A stretch of DNA of 9,288 nt, from assembly GCA_902479205.1 (NCBI GenBank), contig CABSNX010000072.1:1-9288 (forward strand). The letters run 5' to 3'. The DNA comes from an uncultured Collinsella sp. GTDB taxonomy: Bacteria; Actinomycetota; Coriobacteriia; Coriobacteriales; Coriobacteriaceae. How positions within the stretch are numbered: position 1 is the stretch's first letter; each line of letters starts with the position of its first letter. A program made the position numbers and the translations under genes. Positions 5,423-9,288 of the stretch are shown here, one piece after another. The notes below the pieces were generated by a model. That model worked only from the letters and a program-made list of their open reading frames with translations, searched no databases and had not been told where the DNA came from.

Positions 5423-8104
5423 ATGGCACAGACCGCGACAGACACTTCCGCCAGCACCGTCTCCGGCGCCGGCGCCGCCAGCTCATTCTCGGGCGGCACG
5501 GGAACCGAAGCCGAGTTCGGCTCGCTCGGCGTGCTCTCCCCCACCTGGTGGGAGTCCGAGGACGGCAGTAAGCCCGAACCATGGCTCACACCTGATCAGG
5601 CATTCGAGCGCTTCTTTGAATGGACGAGCGATCGCGGCATTGAGCTGTGGGATCACCAAGAAGAGGCCCTCATGGACCTGGCCGCCGGCGATCACGTCAT
5701 TTTGGGCACACCGACCGGATCGGGCAAATCGCTCGTCGCGCTGGGCATGCTCTTTATGGGCATGGCACAGGGCAAACGCTGTTATTACACGGCCCCCATC
5801 AAGGCCCTGGTCAGCGAAAAGTTTTTCGACCTGGTACAGGTACTCGGCCGCGATAACGTCGGTATGATCACCGGCGATACGCATATCAACACCAAGGCGC
5901 CCGTCATCTGCTGCACGGCCGAAATCCTTGCCAACGATGCGCTGCGCGAGGGCGAGGACGCCGATGTGGGCTGCGTGGCCATGGACGAGTTCCACTACTT
6001 TGCCGACCCCGACCGCGGCTGGGCCTGGCAGGTACCGCTGCTCACCCTGCCCCACACGCAGTTTATGCTCATGAGTGCCACGCTCGGCGATGTCACTGCT
6101 ATCGCCGCCTCACTCGAGGAGCACACCGGCGCTGCTTGCGACCTGGTCGTCGATGCCCCGCGTCCTGTTCCGTTGAGCTACGACTATGTGACGACCTCCC
6201 TCGAGGGCACGGTCGAGCTCGCCATGCGCCGCGGCGAGGCCCCGCTCTATATCGTGCACTTTAGCCAGGATGCCGCCCTTGCGACGGCACAGTCGCTCGC
6301 CAATTTTGGCATCGCTAGCAAGGAACAGCGCGAGGCCATTAAGGAAGCTGCCAAAGGCACGAGCTTCTCGACGGCCTTTGGCAAGATTCTCAAGCGCCTG
6401 CTTGGATGCGGCGTCGGCGTGCACCATGCTGGCATGTTGCCGCGCTATCGTCTGCTGGTCGAGCGCTTGGCGCAGCAGGGCCTGCTGCCCGTCATCTGCG
6501 GTACCGACACACTCGGCGTCGGCATTAACGTACCCATCCACACCGTGGTGCTCACCGCGCTCACCAAGTTCGACGGCTACAAGATGCGTCGTCTGCGCGC
6601 CCGCGAGTTCCATCAAATAGCCGGCCGCGCCGGCCGCTCGGGCTTCGATACCGAGGGCATGGTAATTGCCGAGGCACCCGAGCACGAGATCGAGAATGCC
6701 AAGCTTATGGCCAAAGCGGGCGACGACCCCAAAAAAACCCGCAAGATTAAAAAGAAGAAGGCCCCCGAGGGCTTTGTCACCTGGAACAAGCAGGCCTTTG
6801 AGCGCCTGATCGAGACGCAGCCCGAAACGCTCAAGCCACGCCTTCGCATCACACACTCCATGGTGATTAGCGTGGTCGAGCAGGGCGGCGATGCCCGCGC
6901 CCGCGTACACGACCTCATCGAGACGAGTCTGCAGACTCCCGAGGAAAAGGCTAAGCTCGAGGTTCGCGCCGACGAAATCTTCGCCACGCTCATCGATTCC
7001 GGCGTCGTCGTTCGCACCGAGGTGCCGCCCGCACCCGACGCCCTGGCTGACGCCGCACCAGACATCGATTATGCGCTGACGGTCGATCTGCCCGAGGACT
7101 TCGCGCTCGATCAGCCGCTCTCGCCGTTCTTGCTTGCCGCGTTGGAGCTGCTCGATCCCGAGAGCGAGACCTATACCATGGATCTCATCTCAATGGTCGA
7201 GGCAACGCTCGAGGATCCCAAGCAGGTGCTGCGCGCACAGGAGCGCGCCGCACGCGATTGCGCTATGGCCGAGATGAAGGCCGACGGCATCGAATATGAG
7301 GAGCGCTTGGAACGCATTCAGGATGTCACGTACGAAAAGCCGCTCGAGGATTTGCTCGACGCCGCCTTTGACAAGTACTGCCAGGAAGTACCCTGGGCAA
7401 ACGACTATCAGCTCTCTCCCAAGAGCGTTCTGCGCGATATGCTGGAAAGCGCGAGCGATTTTAAGGGTTACATTCAAAAACTCGGCATCGCCCGCTCCGA
7501 GGGCATTTTGCTGCGCTATCTGGCAGAGGCCTACCGTTCGCTCGACCGCACCGTACCCATCGAGAAACGCGACGAGCGCCTGCGCGACATTATCTCGTGG
7601 CTGGGCTTTGTGGTGCGCTCGGTGGACTCGAGCCTGGTGGACGAGTGGGAGAACGCCGGCAACCCGGCAGCCCTCGACGCCGCGCCGCCGCAGGGCATCG
7701 ACGAGGTCGTGGCGGACCGCCGCGGCTGCACGCTGTTGGTACGCAATGCGCTCTTCCGCCGCGTGACCCTTGCCGCTCGCGAGCACGTTCGCGACCTGGG
7801 CGAGCTCGACGACGACTGGGGCATGAGCGAAATTCGCTGGCAAAAGGCACTCGATGCCTACCACGAGCAGCACGAGGAGATCCTCACCGACGGAGATGCC
7901 CGCAGTGCCGCGATGTTTTCCATCGACGAGTCCGACGAGAAGACCGCGCACGTATGGCACGTGCACCAGATCTTTGCCGACGAGGATGGCGACCACGACT
8001 TTGGCATCATGGGCGATATCGATCTGGACGCCACACAAGACGGCGGCGAGGTCATCTTCAAAAACTACCGCGTCGGCTTTATCGAGGACCTGCTCGGGGA
8101 CTAG
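5423..8104 (+). CDS. Ski2-like DExH-box helicase with DUF3516 C-terminal region
   Basis: The protein has 893 residues. A low-complexity Ser/Ala/Gly-rich start (1-30) precedes the helicase core. Walker A is GTPTGSGKS (95-103), motif II is DEFH (188-191), motif III is SAT (218-220), motif V is GTDTLGVGINVP (360-371) and motif VI is HQIAGRAGRSG (397-407). These place it in superfamily 2 near the Ski2/Mtr4/HelY group of RNA helicases. A Lys-rich stretch, KAGDDPKKTRKIKKKKAPEG, leads into the long C-terminal region (about 440-893) conserved in actinobacterial DUF3516 proteins, which ends in an acidic domain (HVWHVHQIFADEDGDHDFG). ATP-driven unwinding of RNA, or of RNA in ribonucleoproteins, is expected in the cytoplasm. 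The biological substrate is not known to me. The ATG at 5423 has only a weak purine-rich ribosome site (GAGAGAAAG) but is the best start. The gene stands alone, with a 309-base upstream gap and its own terminator. Confidence 0.9.
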   Translation: MAQTATDTSASTVSGAGAASSFSGGTGTEAEFGSLGVLSPTWWESEDGSKPEPWLTPDQAFERFFEWTSDRGIELWDHQEEALMDLAAGDHVILGTPTGSGKSLVALGMLFMGMAQGKRCYYTAPIKALVSEKFFDLVQVLGRDNVGMITGDTHINTKAPVICCTAEILANDALREGEDADVGCVAMDEFHYFADPDRGWAWQVPLLTLPHTQFMLMSATLGDVTAIAASLEEHTGAACDLVVDAPRPVPLSYDYVTTSLEGTVELAMRRGEAPLYIVHFSQDAALATAQSLANFGIASKEQREAIKEAAKGTSFSTAFGKILKRLLGCGVGVHHAGMLPRYRLLVERLAQQGLLPVICGTDTLGVGINVPIHTVVLTALTKFDGYKMRRLRAREFHQIAGRAGRSGFDTEGMVIAEAPEHEIENAKLMAKAGDDPKKTRKIKKKKAPEGFVTWNKQAFERLIETQPETLKPRLRITHSMVISVVEQGGDARARVHDLIETSLQTPEEKAKLEVRADEIFATLIDSGVVVRTEVPPAPDALADAAPDIDYALTVDLPEDFALDQPLSPFLLAALELLDPESETYTMDLISMVEATLEDPKQVLRAQERAARDCAMAEMKADGIEYEERLERIQDVTYEKPLEDLLDAAFDKYCQEVPWANDYQLSPKSVLRDMLESASDFKGYIQKLGIARSEGILLRYLAEAYRSLDRTVPIEKRDERLRDIISWLGFVVRSVDSSLVDEWENAGNPAALDAAPPQGIDEVVADRRGCTLLVRNALFRRVTLAAREHVRDLGELDDDWGMSEIRWQKALDAYHEQHEEILTDGDARSAAMFSIDESDEKTAHVWHVHQIFADEDGDHDFGIMGDIDLDATQDGGEVIFKNYRVGFIEDLLGD

Positions 8105-8128
8105 CCGAACATACTGGAACGAAACAAG

Positions 8129-8164
8129 CGGGGCCGTTGGCAATATCGCCAGCGGCCCCGTTTT
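8129..8164 (+). terminator. Strong intrinsic terminator after the helicase gene
   Basis: A 13-pair GC-rich stem (8129-8141 with 8148-8160, one T-G pair) and a 6-base loop are followed by TTTT (8161-8164). It lies 24 bases past the helicase stop. It may also limit transcription arriving from the convergent DUF2130 gene, though the T tract on that side is poor. Confidence 0.88.
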
Positions 8165-8181
8165 GCACTATATGCTATGCC

Positions 8182-9288
8182 CTACTCGGCATCCTCGACC
8201 TCATACGAATCCGCCTCGGCGGGCTCATCGTTTGTCTCTGGCGCAGCCCCGCGCGCCTCGTCAAAGGCGGCCTTCATGGTCTTGTTGCCCCACGTGAGCT
8301 TGCGAATGGTAAGCTCATCGGCCTTGTTGTGGGCCAGACGCAGATTCTCGGTACTGCGACGCAGATCATCCTTGGTCTTCTCGAGCTGTTTAATGGCAGC
8401 ATCAATCTCCTTGATCGCCGACTCGAACTGCTTGCTCGCCAAGTTGTAGTTGCGCGAGAAGCCGTCCTTGAACTTTTCCATCTTGGCTTCGAAGTTCGTG
8501 ACGTCGATGTTCTGCTGCTTGTACTCCGCCAACTCCTGCTTATAGCGCAGCGAACCCATGGCAGCGTTGCGAAGAAGCGTGATCATGGGAATGAAGAACT
8601 GCGGGCGGATCACGTACATCTTCTCATAGCGGTAACTCACGTCGACTATCCCTGCGTTATAGAGCTCGCTCTCGGGCTCGAGCAGTGTGCAGAGCACCGC
8701 GTACTCACAGCCTTTCTGGCGACGATCATGATCGAGTTTCTTAAAGAAGTCCTCGTTTTTGTGCTTGGTCGCAGTCTCGTCGTTCTCGTTTTTCATCTCG
8801 AACATAATCGAAATGACCTCGTTGCCGCTCGCATCGCACTCGCGGAAGATAAAGTCGCCCTTGGTACCCTCGGACGCATCGTTGTCTTTCTCGAAGTACG
8901 CGTTGGGAAACGCCGTCATGCGTAGGCGGTTAAACTCGGTCTCGCAGTGCTGCTCGAGCGACTCGCCCACCATCTTGGTGGACAGGCGCACCTTCATGTC
9001 CTTAAGGCGCTCAATCTCTTCATCCTTGTAGCGAATCAGGTCATCGCTCGCGCGCTTGGCCTGCGCAAGCTCGAGCTCGTGTGCCGCCTTGGCTTGCTCC
9101 TCGCGAGAATCGCGTACCGCCAGCTCGCTCGTCAGCTTGGCACGTGCCTCATCGCGCTCTCGTTCCGCCGCGGCGACCGCCTCTGACAGGTTCATTTTTG
9201 CCATCAGTTCCTGCTCGCGCAGTTGGGCACGCAGGCCCTCGGCCTCTTGCTCAGACTGTGCCTTTGCGGTGGAAAACTTCTCTTGTAC
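8182..9288 (-). CDS. DUF2130 coiled-coil protein with possible PD-(D/E)XK nuclease core, 5' end outside window
   Basis: The frame is open from the right edge to the stop at 8182 and shows 368 residues; the true start lies beyond 9288. An ATG at 9204 is in frame, but the 28 codons before it continue the same Glu/Gln/Ala-rich coiled coil, so it is probably internal. Visible residues 1-100 form a coiled coil. Then come GESLEQHCETEFN, AFPNAYFEKDND, KGDFIF, ISIMFEMKNEN, KNEDFFKKLDHDR, CEYAVL and YVIRPQFFIPMITLLRN, the conserved blocks of DUF2130. A second coiled coil and an acidic tail follow. The pattern Asp145 (in GDF), Glu164 and Lys166 (in FEMK) has the spacing of a PD-(D/E)XK active site, so a nuclease-like fold is plausible but inferred. 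Family members are widespread and have no settled function. The gene converges on the helicase gene, with the terminator between them. No signal peptide or membrane segment is visible in this part. Confidence 0.88.
   Translation of the reverse strand, partial: VQEKFSTAKAQSEQEAEGLRAQLREQELMAKMNLSEAVAAAERERDEARAKLTSELAVRDSREEQAKAAHELELAQAKRASDDLIRYKDEEIERLKDMKVRLSTKMVGESLEQHCETEFNRLRMTAFPNAYFEKDNDASEGTKGDFIFRECDASGNEVISIMFEMKNENDETATKHKNEDFFKKLDHDRRQKGCEYAVLCTLLEPESELYNAGIVDVSYRYEKMYVIRPQFFIPMITLLRNAAMGSLRYKQELAEYKQQNIDVTNFEAKMEKFKDGFSRNYNLASKQFESAIKEIDAAIKQLEKTKDDLRRSTENLRLAHNKADELTIRKLTWGNKTMKAAFDEARGAAPETNDEPAEADSYEVEDAE

Noticed and set aside
7190..8143. Minus-strand open frame of 317 codons
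   Set aside because: It is antisense to the conserved DUF3516 region of the helicase and crosses the strong terminator; no domain is recognisable.
7597..8925. Plus-strand open frame of 442 codons
   Set aside because: It overlaps the helicase end in another frame, runs through the terminator and then lies antisense to the DUF2130 gene. The Arg-rich composition is typical of a shadow frame.

Overview
The window is high-GC, gene-dense bacterial chromosome. The gene families (a bacterial Elp3, a DUF3516 helicase, a DUF2130 protein, an Xre-type membrane regulator with a DUF4097 partner) and the codon choice suggest an actinobacterium of the class Coriobacteriia, probably Collinsella-like. That placement rests on remembered family resemblance, not on a search. 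I see no insertion sequence, integrase, CRISPR array, tRNA or rRNA gene.

Left part (1-3014), all on the minus strand. An Elp3-type radical SAM tRNA-modifying enzyme starts at 1297 and runs off the left edge. Upstream of it is a two-gene operon joined by an ATGA overlap: an Xre-type helix-turn-helix protein with a C-terminal hydrophobic membrane segment, then a membrane-anchored DUF4097 protein with repeated GSGD turns. A hairpin that pairs best in the minus-strand RNA (1318-1347) probably ends this operon, just before elp3.

Middle (3015-5422). A divergent intergenic region of 267 bp holds a palindrome and a nested set of inverted repeats that look like operators. Two plus-strand methyltransferase genes follow. 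The first closely resembles eukaryotic Trm9/ALKBH8 wobble-uridine methyltransferases. The second is a divergent TrmB-like tRNA guanine-N7 methyltransferase with an altered signature motif. A 309-bp gap (5114-5422) then contains a 123-bp element bounded by long, near-perfect inverted repeats.

Right part (5423-9288). A large Ski2-like DExH helicase with a DUF3516 C-terminal region is followed by a strong intrinsic terminator. Converging on it from the right is a DUF2130 coiled-coil protein with a possible PD-(D/E)XK nuclease core, cut by the right edge.

The most notable point is the clustering of Elp3 (makes cm5U34), a Trm9-like protein (in eukaryotes methylates cm5U34 to mcm5U34) and a TrmB-like protein within about 5 kb. 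This raises the possibility of a eukaryote-like wobble-uridine pathway in a bacterium. The HTH-membrane/DUF4097 operon looks like a compact envelope-sensing system.
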